Source: Pseudomonas sp. HN11
GTDB lineage: Bacteria; Pseudomonadota; Gammaproteobacteria; Pseudomonadales; Pseudomonadaceae
Assembly: GCF_021390155.1 (NCBI RefSeq)
Contig: NZ_CP089985.1
Location: forward strand, 1,685,001-1,749,000
Reading direction: 5' to 3'
DNA: 64,000 nt
Made by a program: the position numbers and the translations under genes. Positions 8,969 through 17,055 of the stretch are shown piece after piece. The notes under the pieces were generated by a model, which had not been told where the DNA came from, did no database searches, and worked only from the letters and a program-made list of their open reading frames with translations. The stretch's first letter is position 1, and every line of letters begins with the position of its first letter.

Positions 8969-9450
8969 TGAGTACCGGAAGAATCCAATTCGCCGAGCAA
9001 GACGGGACCTTCGTCCTGAAGTTTGTCGGTGAAGTGCGCCTGACCTTGTGTTCGGCGCTGGATGCGACGATTGAGCGGATCTTCACAGCGCTGAACTTCT
9101 CGGCGATCGTGATCGATCTGACCGAAACCCGCAGCATCGATAGCACCACCCTTGGTCTATTGGCCAAGTTGTCCATTCTGTCTCGGCAGAAGGTCGGTCT
9201 GTTGCCGACTGTGGTCACCACCCACGAAGACATCACCCGTCTGTTGCAGTCCATGGGCTTTGATCAAGTGTTCAACATCGTTGATCGCCCGATCCCGTGC
9301 CCGGAATGCCTGACCGACCTGCCTTCGCAGGACCAGTCTGAGGAAGTGGTGCGTGTGAAGGTGTTAGAAGCGCACAAGATCCTGATGGGGTTGAACGAGT
9401 CCAATCGCGAAGCGTTCCACGACCTGGTAAATGCTCTAGAGCGCCACTGA
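8968..9450 (+). CDS. rssC: STAS-domain anti-anti-sigma factor, RssC-like
   Basis: Cytoplasmic protein of 160 residues with an N-terminal STAS domain (about 5-105). The phospho-site region reads TETRSIDSTTLGLLAKL, with Ser59 in the position of the switch serine of SpoIIAA-type proteins. A C-terminal extension (110-160) contains CPEC and a helical tail of unknown role. The ATG overlaps the rssB stop (ATGA), so the genes are translationally coupled and the products should work as a pair. Confidence 0.85.
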   Translation: MSTGRIQFAEQDGTFVLKFVGEVRLTLCSALDATIERIFTALNFSAIVIDLTETRSIDSTTLGLLAKLSILSRQKVGLLPTVVTTHEDITRLLQSMGFDQVFNIVDRPIPCPECLTDLPSQDQSEEVVRVKVLEAHKILMGLNESNREAFHDLVNALERH

Positions 9451-9471
9451 TAGTCTTGTTGGCATACATTC

Positions 9472-9568
9472 AAACTGTGGAAGCGGGCTTGCTCGCGAAT
9501 GCGATGAATCAGTCAATATATCTGGTGACTGACACTCCGTATTCGCGAGCAAGCCCTCTCCCACAGTT
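9472..9568. repeat. REP pair (REPIN) downstream of rssC
   Basis: Two inverted copies of the P. fluorescens-type REP (9472-9500 and 9541-9568) that match each other at 26 of 28 positions, separated by about 40 bases. The two mismatches fall in the GGAAGC / GGGAGA part, so the arms have begun to diverge, unlike the perfect copy near 1.05 kb. Confidence 0.85.
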
Positions 9569-9588
9569 GAACAGAGATCGGCTAAACA

Positions 9589-9626
9589 CAAAAAAGGGCG
9601 ATACCCGCGAGGGTACCGCCCTTTTT
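9589..9626. terminator. Bidirectional terminator between rssC and tal
   Basis: A stem of AAAAAGGGC and GGTACCC-type arms around GCGA, flanked by A-run on the left and T-run on the right (AAAAAGGGCGATACCC / GGGTACCGCCCTTTTT). It suits both convergent genes. Confidence 0.88.
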
Positions 9627-9639
9627 GCAGCTGCCCGCC

Positions 9640-10566
9640 TTACAACTTGGCCGACAACAGCGCCTCCAGCTTCTCCTGATCCCGAGCGAACTGACGAATC
9701 CCCTCCGCCAACTTCTCAGTCGCCATCGCATCCTCGTTGGACTCCCAACGAAATTGCGCTTCAGTCAGGTGCACACGGGCTTCACCGGCATGGCCTGGCG
9801 ACAGTTTGCGCTCCAGCTTGCCTTCATCGGCCGCCAGCTTCTCCAGCAGGTCGGGGCTGATGGTCAAGCGATCACACCCGGCCAGCTCTTCGATCTGGCT
9901 CAGGTTGCGGAAACTCGCTCCCATCACCACAGTCTTGTAGCCATTGGCCTTGTAGTAGTTGTAGATGCGTGTCACCGACTGCACGCCCGGATCATCCGAA
10001 CCGGTGTAGTCGTTGCCGTTGGCCTTCTTGTACCAGTCGTAGATACGGCCCACGAACGGCGAAATCAAGAACACACCCGCTTCGGCACAAGCCACGGCCT
10101 GGGCAAACGAGAACAGCAGCGTCAGGTTGGTCTGGATGCCTTCTTTTTCGAGCTTCTCCGCCGCGCGGATACCTTCCCAGGTGGAGGCGATCTTGATCAG
10201 CACACGGTCACGGCTAACGCCGGCTTTGTCGTACAGATCGATCAGACGATGCGCACGCTTGAGTATCGCGTCTTCGTCAAACGACAGACGGGCATCCACC
10301 TCAGTGGAAATACGGCCCGGCACCACTTTAAGAATCTCTTGACCTACCGCCACCGCAAAACGGTCGCTGGCCAGGCCCACATCACCGTTGCAGTCCTGTA
10401 CGCACTCATCCAGCAGCTTGGCATAGCCTGAGATCGAAGCGGCCTTGAGCAGCAGGGAAGGGTTGGTAGTGGCGTCTTGCGGCTTGAGCTTGGCGAGGGT
10501 GGAAAAATCGCCGGTATCGGCTACGACGGTGGTGAATTGCTTGAGTTGTTCCAGCTTGGAAGTCAT
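9640..10566 (-). CDS. tal: Transaldolase
   Basis: Transfers a dihydroxyacetone unit between sugar phosphates in the non-oxidative pentose phosphate pathway, in the cytosol. The start at 10566 gives 308 residues, near the TalB-type length. Signature [10 protein letters not shown] is at 31-40, and the Schiff-base Lys is Lys125 in [17 protein letters not shown]. The longer frame to 10623 only adds a basic leader without family match. It lies in the conserved rssC - tal - dusA order. Confidence 0.95.
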   Translation of the reverse strand: MTSKLEQLKQFTTVVADTGDFSTLAKLKPQDATTNPSLLLKAASISGYAKLLDECVQDCNGDVGLASDRFAVAVGQEILKVVPGRISTEVDARLSFDEDAILKRAHRLIDLYDKAGVSRDRVLIKIASTWEGIRAAEKLEKEGIQTNLTLLFSFAQAVACAEAGVFLISPFVGRIYDWYKKANGNDYTGSDDPGVQSVTRIYNYYKANGYKTVVMGASFRNLSQIEELAGCDRLTISPDLLEKLAADEGKLERKLSPGHAGEARVHLTEAQFRWESNEDAMATEKLAEGIRQFARDQEKLEALLSAKL

Positions 10567-10757
10567 GGGCGTGCTCTGTCCTGTGGGTCTGATGACATTA
10601 CCCGAGCGCCGGTGGGCGCTCAAGGGCGCAAATGCGTTCGATCGTTTGCGAGGGCAATAACGTGAAAAAAGCCGTTTGAATGGCGGGTCTGGCTGCTAAA
10701 TAGGAGGGCAAAACGGCCGGCAGGTTCAACCCGATTGCCATGCGGTCAACTCGGTCC

Positions 10758-10788
10758 CCTGTGTGAGCTGGCTTGCTTGCGAAAGCAA
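10758..10788. repeat. Degenerate REP-like sequence
   Basis: TGTGAGCTGGCTTGCTTGCGAAAGC keeps the TTGCT.GCGA core of the REP family but has lost the palindrome. It is a single copy in the tal-dusA gap; probably a decayed element. Confidence 0.45.
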
Positions 10789-10825
10789 TGGTCCAGTCAT
10801 CTCATGCCCCACTGACACATCCTGA

Positions 10826-11812
10826 TTACCGCCCCTCCAACAACTCCCCAGCCTGATCCAATAAAGCCAACGGATCACTCGCCTTATGAATATCCACCGA
10901 CAACAACTGCCTGAACTTGCGCGCCCCCGGGAACCCCGTGCCCAACCCCAAAATATGCCGCGTGACATGGTGCATCGAACCACCGGTCGCCAAATGCTCT
11001 GCAATATAAGGCCGCAACTGCACCAACGCCTGCGCGCGACTGATCACCGGCGCCTCACTGCCAAACAACTGCTGATCCACCTCCGCCAGCAAATACGGAT
11101 TGTGATAAGCCTCTCGCCCCAACATCACCCCATCAAACCTCTGCAAATGCTCATGGCACTGCTCCAGCGTCTTGATCCCGCCGTTGAGAATAAACTCCAA
11201 TCCAGGGAAATCCCGCTTCAACTGCGCCGCCACGTCATAGCGCAACGGCGGAATGTCGCGGTTCTCCTTCGGCGACAACCCCTCCAGAATCGCAATCCGC
11301 GCATGCACGGTAAAACTGGTGCAGCCCGCGTCCTTCACCGTCCCGACGAAATCACACAACTCGGCATAGCTGTCGCGGCCGTTGATCCCGATGCGATGCT
11401 TCACCGTTACCGGAATCGACACGGCGTCACGCATGGCCTTTACGCAATCGGCCACCAACGCAGGGTGCGCCATCAGGATCGCGCCAATCATGTTGTTTTG
11501 CACACGGTCGCTGGGGCAGCCGACGTTCAGGTTCACTTCGTCGTAACCGGCGGCTTCGGCCATGCGTGCGCACGCGGCCAGGTCGGCGGGAACACTGCCG
11601 CCCAGTTGCAGTGCAAGCGGATGCTCGGCTTCGTTGTGACGCAGGAAACGGTCGTGGTCGCCGTGGAGGATGGCACCGGTGGTGACCATTTCGGTGTAGA
11701 GCAGGGCGTGCTTGGAGAGCAGACGTAGGAAGTACCGGCAGTGGCGGTCGGTCCAATCCATCATCGGGGCGACGGAGAAGCGGCGGGAGAGTGGGGCGGT
11801 TTGTAGGGACAT
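10826..11812 (-). CDS. dusA: tRNA-dihydrouridine(20/20a) synthase
   Basis: FMN enzyme that reduces uridine to dihydrouridine in the tRNA D-loop. The 328-residue protein begins with SVAPMMDWTDRHCR, characteristic of DusA; catalytic Cys99 lies in NVGCPSDRVQ, and the FMN phosphate region NGGIKT and GVMLGREAYHNPYL follow. The C-terminal helical RNA-recognition domain (about 245-325) is complete. It is transcribed towards tal; the 259-bp gap between them carries a degenerate REP near 10758-10788. Confidence 0.94.
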   Translation of the reverse strand: MSLQTAPLSRRFSVAPMMDWTDRHCRYFLRLLSKHALLYTEMVTTGAILHGDHDRFLRHNEAEHPLALQLGGSVPADLAACARMAEAAGYDEVNLNVGCPSDRVQNNMIGAILMAHPALVADCVKAMRDAVSIPVTVKHRIGINGRDSYAELCDFVGTVKDAGCTSFTVHARIAILEGLSPKENRDIPPLRYDVAAQLKRDFPGLEFILNGGIKTLEQCHEHLQRFDGVMLGREAYHNPYLLAEVDQQLFGSEAPVISRAQALVQLRPYIAEHLATGGSMHHVTRHILGLGTGFPGARKFRQLLSVDIHKASDPLALLDQAGELLEGR

Positions 11813-11894
11813 GGGGGATTTGAGTCAACGAGGCGAATGGCGCGCAGTTTATCAGGAACGGATCTTGGGTGCCGAGAGGCAAGTTTTGCGCGCA

Positions 11895-12179
11895 TTACCA
11901 CTTCGAGCGAGGACGTTGCCGTGTATGGAATACGCCAAGGATCTGCAGTCGATCACCCCGCACTCTATACGGGATCAGATAGGACCAGTTGGGAACTGCC
12001 CATTCGCGGGTATGTTTCACCCGACCTTCGCGCCCCATGGAAGGAAACTGAGCCAGCCTGTCGACGCTGGCGAAAATGGCATCCGAGAAGTCATCAGCGG
12101 CTTTTGGATTTTCAAGAGCGATATAGTTCGCTTCGTCTTCCAGATTTTTGAGCGCTTTTTCAAGCCACTCAACCCGCAT
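11895..12179 (-). CDS. RelE/ParE-type toxin
   Basis: Small basic protein of 94 residues resembling the RelE/ParE toxin superfamily: N-terminal helix pair (MRVEWLEKALKNLEDEANYI), the loop LAQFPSMGREGR, and the closing strands YLIPYRVRGDRLQILGVFHTRQ, which match the ParE/RelE end pattern. Whether it cuts mRNA or poisons gyrase cannot be told. The ATG at 12179 lies inside the end of the antitoxin gene (11-base overlap), the usual TA arrangement. The family call is firm; activity is not shown. Confidence 0.8.
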   Translation of the reverse strand: MRVEWLEKALKNLEDEANYIALENPKAADDFSDAIFASVDRLAQFPSMGREGRVKHTREWAVPNWSYLIPYRVRGDRLQILGVFHTRQRPRSKW

Positions 12180-12411
12180 TACTGCTCCAGCGCCTAGCGC
12201 GCATGGCCGCCACTTGATCATCGGTGGCGAATTTGCCTGTGTCGGCTTCCTTTACTGCCAGCTCGATTTGGGCGGTCAGCGTTTTCTCATGCTCGATGTA
12301 ATCGCGAAGAACGTCCATCGCTAGGTAGCTCGCTGTCTGGCCGTTGGTTTTGGCCAGGTCGGCGAGAGAGTTGGAGAGGTCTTCCGGCAGGTTTAGGGAT
12401 ATTCCAGTCAT
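12169..12411 (-). CDS. Ribbon-helix-helix antitoxin
   Basis: An 80-residue protein with an N-terminal RHH/CopG-type DNA-binding region (TGISLNLPEDLSNSLADLA, then TASYLAMDVLRDYIEH) and an acidic C-terminal tail that should wrap the toxin. It precedes and overlaps the toxin gene, so it likely neutralises the toxin and represses their shared promoter upstream of 12411. It marks the start of the accessory patch beyond dusA. Confidence 0.8.
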   Translation of the reverse strand: MTGISLNLPEDLSNSLADLAKTNGQTASYLAMDVLRDYIEHEKTLTAQIELAVKEADTGKFATDDQVAAMRARRWSSNAG

Positions 12412-12594
12412 GGCAGCCTCGATGATGGATGGTTGTGGGGCATCTTACACCATGAAGCGTCGGGTTGAAGCAGCAGGCCGTCGCGAGGTGTGTCTGGGAG
12501 TGAGTCGTTTGCTTTTCCTTTGCCAACTCAAAACCTTATATCGTGGCGGATAAATAAATCTGCCCCTTTTGTGTTCATCCCGCCTGCGTGGCTG

Positions 12595-13680
12595 CTATTG
12601 GCTCCTCCGTAATTTTGCGACTCTATTGACTTTTGATAGGATGGAGATATTTTTTTCGGATGGGCTATTTTTTAAAGTTTTTGAGCTTATTTGTTCAATG
12701 ACTTTTTCTATGGCAGGTACTTTTTTTAGTATTTCGTCTTTTGCTAGGTCTCCTAGTTTTAAAATCGTTGACAGAAATGGTATTGCACAACCTGCGGTGT
12801 CGATGCCTAAGTCTAAGGCATGTTTTATCTTGTTTTTTCTTGAGAAAAAAGCTTCCATTTCTGAATTGTATTGATTGATTCTGAGTGCTCTATTTTCAGT
12901 GTTTAGTTGCGCTAGCTCTGAAAATAGAGAGTTCATCCCTTTTCGAATTCCAGCATGGGATATTTCTTTTTCGTACTCTTCGATAGAGATGTAGTCATTA
13001 GTTTGGAATATTGATATTAAGTCGAGTGTTGGGTTTCCTTGGGACTTGAGTGTTGTAATATCATTAAAGTCTTTCAAAGTTTCGTAAGTGCTATTTTTGT
13101 ATAGGTTTAGCGTGTTTCCCATAAGAAGGGAATAAGGGTGGTCTGTGTAGCTGTTGTCTTCGAGGTAAAAGGGGAAGTAGGTGGCATCAAGCGCATGTGC
13201 TACATGAATTTTGTCACTGTGCACAAGGAATTCAAACTCTAATTTCTCCTTCAAACTACTAGGGAGTTGATGAGTTATGGTTTTGTTTACGCCATATCGT
13301 GCTATGCCCATTGGGCCTGCTTCATTTAACTCTGAAAAGCTAGCTCGTAAAGCATATTTGGGCCAAAGTAAATAGTCAGCAATTAGTTTTGGATTTTGCC
13401 CTGTCGCTGTGGAAAGCTCTGTTATGAGAGGGTGTAAATCACCTAGTGTGGGGTCGCTTAATATGTACGAGTTGTTGATGGAGACAATATCAATCGCACA
13501 TAAAGCAGCTAAAGCCCGTCTACTTATAACGGCATTCCGCTTTTCCTGATAGGCTTCGTTTAAAAAGCCGTAGTCCAGTCGATGCTCAGGTTGGATGTTT
13601 AGAATTTTTATTCTGTCTTGAGAGACTAAAAATAAAATTTCATTTTTTGAGATTTTTTGATCTCTTAGAAATGCGCTCAT
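12595..13680 (-). CDS. Unknown 361-aa protein of an AT-rich cassette
   Basis: I do not recognise the family. The gene is far richer in A and T than its surroundings, with many AAA, ATT and TTT codons, a sign of recent transfer. No signal peptide is seen. Residues 1-270 look like a mixed soluble domain, with SRRALAALCAIDIVSINNSYIL and SLLMGNTLNLY as notable stretches. Residues about 265-305 are helical and charged; 300-325 (DTAGCAIPFLSTILKLGDLA) is moderately hydrophobic. The tail is Lys/Ser-rich. The ATG at 13680 has AAAAGAAAAT before it and mirrors the partner gene's start; an in-frame GTG at 13710 lacks a ribosome site. It lies 89 bases after the partner gene. Confidence 0.6.
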   Translation of the reverse strand: MSAFLRDQKISKNEILFLVSQDRIKILNIQPEHRLDYGFLNEAYQEKRNAVISRRALAALCAIDIVSINNSYILSDPTLGDLHPLITELSTATGQNPKLIADYLLWPKYALRASFSELNEAGPMGIARYGVNKTITHQLPSSLKEKLEFEFLVHSDKIHVAHALDATYFPFYLEDNSYTDHPYSLLMGNTLNLYKNSTYETLKDFNDITTLKSQGNPTLDLISIFQTNDYISIEEYEKEISHAGIRKGMNSLFSELAQLNTENRALRINQYNSEMEAFFSRKNKIKHALDLGIDTAGCAIPFLSTILKLGDLAKDEILKKVPAIEKVIEQISSKTLKNSPSEKNISILSKVNRVAKLRRSQ

Positions 13681-13769
13681 ATTTTCTTTTAATGGAAGTA
13701 CGCAGTACACAATGTCATAGAGTAATATTAAACTTCTCAGGTTGCAGTTTTTGAAAAGTGTATAGTTTA

Positions 13770-14441
13770 CTAGGCATGAGGTTTTTTTGCTGTCAGTGAA
13801 ATATAAGTCATCTTTTGTGAAGGAACCGCTGTAGATTTTTCAATGTTTTCAAACCACAGCTTTTCATCCCTTTCCAGAAATTCGCAGTTTATTCCCGCAG
13901 CTGCCGATGAGGGGCCGATAATGAAAACCTCGTCTGCATAACCCCGCCTTGATTCATTAGTTCCACCAGTTTTTATTTCATACTGCATTACGGTTTTTAA
14001 AAGATTAAGTTTGTTTTTGAATTGTGTTATCTGTTCTTCTTGTGGGTTGCCCATTAATGTGATTGTTATTTTGTTTTTAGGGAAGTCTGTCTCGAAGTAA
14101 CTGATTTTTAGTTTTGGGAATGTGCATAGGAGATGGTTGTGGAATTGATCTGTTGTGAACGGTAATCCTTCAAAATTTGACGGGATTGTTTTGTCATCAA
14201 TCGGGGCGAGCTTTTTTTCAAAGTGTTCTGGAGTATCCCAAATCAGTTTTACTGGGGTGGTGATAAAGCGAATCTTGTTCTCGAAATTTTCCTCAATTTC
14301 TTCTTTGTTTTCAATGTGTTGATGGATTTCTATTAGGAAACTATTTGTTTTTATCTTGTATAAGGAAGTTGTGAGCGTGGGGTACATTGTTCGTAGGTTG
14401 AGATCTATTCTTCTACACCATCCTTCATAGTCCATATGCAT
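13770..14441 (-). CDS. Unknown 223-aa protein of an AT-rich cassette
   Basis: No family recognised. Like the gene after it, it is strongly AT-rich. The product is soluble and charged. It seems to contain an internal duplication: residues beginning IEIHQHIENKEEIEENFENK and a later segment ITITLMGNPQEEQITQFKNK align without gaps, sharing the IxI start, EE, and F-x-N-K. This suggests two copies of a small beta-alpha-beta unit. Near the C-terminus is a small-residue stretch VFIIGPSSAAAGINCEF. The ATG at 14441 follows AAGGAAAAC; the ATG two codons later is equally possible. It is the promoter-proximal gene of the pair. Confidence 0.6.
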   Translation of the reverse strand: MHMDYEGWCRRIDLNLRTMYPTLTTSLYKIKTNSFLIEIHQHIENKEEIEENFENKIRFITTPVKLIWDTPEHFEKKLAPIDDKTIPSNFEGLPFTTDQFHNHLLCTFPKLKISYFETDFPKNKITITLMGNPQEEQITQFKNKLNLLKTVMQYEIKTGGTNESRRGYADEVFIIGPSSAAAGINCEFLERDEKLWFENIEKSTAVPSQKMTYISLTAKKPHA

Positions 14442-14627
14442 GTTTTCCTTTAATTGACATCGTTGAGATGAAAGCAAGCTTCTCTGAATAGTCCTACATG
14501 CTATCGGGATTGCGTTGCTTCATCCACCCCGCTAATCTCCTCAAGTCGCTGCTAACTCAGTGGCCGGAGGTGGAAGTCCGTATTGCTAAGGCGTTTTTAA
14601 CTCCCGTGAACATTTGGAGCTTCGCCC

Positions 14628-14993
14628 ATGCACAACAACACACGCAGTTCTTCACTTGATCAAATCGCATCGTCCGTCGATCCCAAGCTTCAAGCCGCAG
14701 CCCAGCGAGCAAACCATCATCACTTGCCCCCATCCGACGACGCTGCGCCCGCAGAACACCCAAGCAACAACCTATTCCTCGTAAACCCAACCATCGATCC
14801 CGAGACCCTCCTGGCCAACGCCGCTGAAAACCTGGCATCCGCCAACGAAATGGCCGCCACCTTGGCGTTCGACCTCGACGACTCCCAGCGGGCCATCGCC
14901 TTGGGCATTCAGCAGTTGATCGAGTTGAGTTTGCTGCTCGTTGACCGAGCCCAGGAGCAAGTTGCGCCTTTGACCGCCTCAGTTAAAGCCTGA
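14628..14993 (+). CDS. DUF6124 family protein
   Basis: Cytoplasmic 121-residue protein of unknown function, of a Pseudomonas family I recall as DUF6124. Recognisable parts are the helical C-terminal half: PETLLANAAENLASANEMAA, LAFDLDDSQRAIALGIQQLI and LSLLLVDRAQEQV. The N-terminal half is polar and probably disordered. Its ordinary GC content marks the end of the AT-rich patch. Confidence 0.7.
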   Translation: MHNNTRSSSLDQIASSVDPKLQAAAQRANHHHLPPSDDAAPAEHPSNNLFLVNPTIDPETLLANAAENLASANEMAATLAFDLDDSQRAIALGIQQLIELSLLLVDRAQEQVAPLTASVKA

Positions 14994-15004
14994 CAACCAA
15001 CCCT

Positions 15005-15024
15005 GCCGCCTTACCCAAGGCGGC
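15005..15024 (+). terminator. Hairpin after the DUF6124 gene
   Basis: Perfect 8-bp stem GCCGCCTT / AAGGCGGC with a 4-base loop, 12 bases after the stop. No T-run follows, so termination is possible but not certain. Confidence 0.45.
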
Positions 15025-15142
15025 AACCTGAACTCATGCTGTCCCCCCTGCAAAGTTTCATAATTCCCTGTGCCGTTGAGGTCTACGATTCCCTGCAAGA
15101 GAGGACCCCAGCGCCTCCAGCCCACAGGGAGTTGAAAAAACC

Positions 15143-15361
15143 ATGATCTCGAATCTCGTCAAAGTCGTGATGATCACCGGCACGTTGATGTTGAGTGCTT
15201 GTTCATCTTCACCAGCCGTGAATAGTGACCCGTGCTTTTCTGGTGGATGCCAGGCGTTTGGCGACCACAGCTCCGGCAAAGCCGCCAAGATGAATTTTGG
15301 CGGAAGTGGGTTGGGGAGTAGTTATGGAGAGTATGGGTCGGGGTTGTTGCATGATGATTGA
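15143..15361 (+). CDS. Small lipoprotein, 72 aa
   Basis: The N-terminus is a lipoprotein signal peptide with lipobox LSAC (Cys20). The mature part is about 50 residues: Ser/Pro-rich, with two more Cys (PCFSGGCQ) that could form a disulfide, then a Gly/Ser/Tyr-rich tail (FGGSGLGSSYGEYGSG). No known function. A good start context and the clear lipobox support it as real. Confidence 0.65.
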   Translation: MISNLVKVVMITGTLMLSACSSSPAVNSDPCFSGGCQAFGDHSSGKAAKMNFGGSGLGSSYGEYGSGLLHDD

Positions 15362-15389
15362 AGGGGGGCAGTCAGAGGTGTGTTGACTG

Positions 15390-15425
15390 ACCCACTGCTA
15401 TCGGGGGCAAGCCCCTCCCTCAATT
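15390..15425. repeat. Degenerate REP-like palindrome
   Basis: CTATCGGGGGCAAGCCCCTCCCTC keeps the GGGCAAGCCC centre of a REP variant and forms a short stem. It lies between the small lipoprotein gene and the convergent MFS gene. Confidence 0.5.
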
Positions 15426-15443
15426 GGATCGGGAAGAGTGGCG

Positions 15444-16631
15444 TCAGTGCCCGCCCTTCATGCGGCGGGCGATCAGGTAGAGGCCCAGGCCGACCAGGGC
15501 TGTTGCGGCGCCGATGTAGCCGGTGCTGGTCCAGCCCAACCCCGCCGTAATAGCCATCCCACCAAACCACGGCCCCAGCGCATTCGCCAAGTTAAACGCC
15601 GCATGGTTGGACGCTGCCGCCAGGCTCGGGGCCTCGTGGGCAATGTCCATCAGGCGAATCTGCAACGGTGCTGCCAGCGCAACCATAGTGCCAACCAATC
15701 CCATGCTCAGCAGCACGCCCCACAGCGACGAGGTGGCGAAGGGGAAGAACAGCAGCACGGCCATCGACCACACCAGGATCAAGCCCACGGCCCGAAACTG
15801 CAGGCGATCAAACAGCTTGCCGCCGGCGATGTTGCCGATGATGCCGCCCACGCCAAATGCTGCCAAACCAAACGGAATCCACTGCGGCGACACTTTGGTC
15901 ACTTCCAGCATGGTCGGCGCCAAATAGCTGAATACGCAGAACATCCCGGCAAAGCCAATAGCACCAATGGACAGCGCCATCCACACCTGGGGTTTGGTGA
16001 AGGCGCGCAGTTCCTTGCGCGGGTCGCTGCGTTGTTCGTCGTGGCGATGGGGCACGAATTGCCAGACCAGTGCGATTGTGCACAGGGCAATCACGCTGAC
16101 CAGTGCAAACGCCGAGCGCCAGCCCAGGTGTTGGCCGAGGAAGGTGGCGATGGGGTTGCCGAGCAGCATGGCCAGGGTCAGGCCCATCATCACGCGGGCT
16201 ACGGCACCGGCGCGTTTGTCGGTAGGCACCATGCTGGAGGCGACCACCGCGGCGATGCCGAAGTAGGCGCCGTGCGGCAGGCCGCTGATAAAGCGGAAGG
16301 CCACCAGGGAGCCGAAGGTGGGGGTGAAGGCGGTGGCGAAGTTGCCCAGCGCATACAGGCCCATCAGCAACAGCAGCATATGTTTGCGCAGCAGTTTGGC
16401 GCCAAGAATGGCCAGTAGCGGTGCGCCGACCATCACGCCGAGGGCGTAGGCGCTGATGGCGTGGCCGACCTGGGGTTCGCTCAAACCGAGGTTCTGGGCG
16501 ATGTCGGGCATCAGGCCCATGATGGCGAATTCGCCGGTACCGATCGCGAAGGCGCCCACGGCCATGGCCGCTTCCATTTTGGCGGCGCGGCGCGCGGGCA
16601 GTACGTGCCCGGGTGTTTGCTGGATAGTCAT
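15444..16631 (-). CDS. MFS exporter, AraJ/YdhP type
   Basis: Inner-membrane proton-linked efflux protein of 395 residues with about twelve membrane segments. The opening region (MAVGAFAIGTGEFAIMGLMPDIAQNL) is the mark of the AraJ/YdhP/NepI drug-export group, and the loop between segments 2 and 3 (GALLRKHML region) follows the MFS A-motif position. The substrate is unknown. ATG 16631 is used because the longer frame (16658) only adds a hydrophilic leader. It stands alone. Confidence 0.8.
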   Translation of the reverse strand: MTIQQTPGHVLPARRAAKMEAAMAVGAFAIGTGEFAIMGLMPDIAQNLGLSEPQVGHAISAYALGVMVGAPLLAILGAKLLRKHMLLLLMGLYALGNFATAFTPTFGSLVAFRFISGLPHGAYFGIAAVVASSMVPTDKRAGAVARVMMGLTLAMLLGNPIATFLGQHLGWRSAFALVSVIALCTIALVWQFVPHRHDEQRSDPRKELRAFTKPQVWMALSIGAIGFAGMFCVFSYLAPTMLEVTKVSPQWIPFGLAAFGVGGIIGNIAGGKLFDRLQFRAVGLILVWSMAVLLFFPFATSSLWGVLLSMGLVGTMVALAAPLQIRLMDIAHEAPSLAAASNHAAFNLANALGPWFGGMAITAGLGWTSTGYIGAATALVGLGLYLIARRMKGGH

Positions 16632-17055
16632 GGGTAACTCTGGTTGGGTGGAGCGCACAAAGGAGAACCGCCGATGCTACGCAAGCAGCGGCAAAGGTGT
16701 CTAGAACCGCCGTTTGCGTGAGAGTTCCCGGCCTGTGACCCCAGGTCGCGCCTGCCACGGTTGACATCGACGGGTTAAAAGCCGCGATTTAGAGCTGTCA
16801 ATTGGCCAAACGGCGCATAAACGCCGTTTGCCGTGATATTCTGCGCGCCATCTTGGTCTAGTCTCTCTCTGGTACGTACATCTGTATACGTCCCGGCAGT
16901 TGGCTGTCGCCCAGGTAGCTGAAGCCAATAATGATAAGAAGTCAGCGCAGAAGGGACATAAACAGTGAGGTCGATACGTTGGCCTTGTGTGCCCACCCTG
17001 CCGTCCTGTGAGTCGGGGCAGTAGGGCGGATGGCGTTTTATCATAGGTGCTACTG
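16632..17055. other. Gap between MFS gene and mqo, with a hairpin at 16807-16830
   Basis: This 424-base stretch divides divergent genes and has no credible ORF. It contains a perfect 9-bp stem (CAAACGGCG with CGCCGTTTG, 6-base loop) at 16807-16830, and the phrase CGCCGTTTGC occurs both there and, as CCGCCGTTTGCGTGA, near 16708. These may be binding sites for a regulator of mqo or the exporter. Confidence 0.4.

Noticed and set aside
12569..12874. 101-codon frame on the plus strand over the end of the AT-rich cassette
   Set aside because: It lies opposite the 361-aa gene, has no ribosome site, and its Phe/Ser-rich composition reflects the AT-rich complement.
15438..16418. Gln/His-rich 326-codon frame opposite the MFS gene
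   Set aside because: Low-complexity mirror of a membrane-protein gene; no signal peptide, motif or ribosome site.
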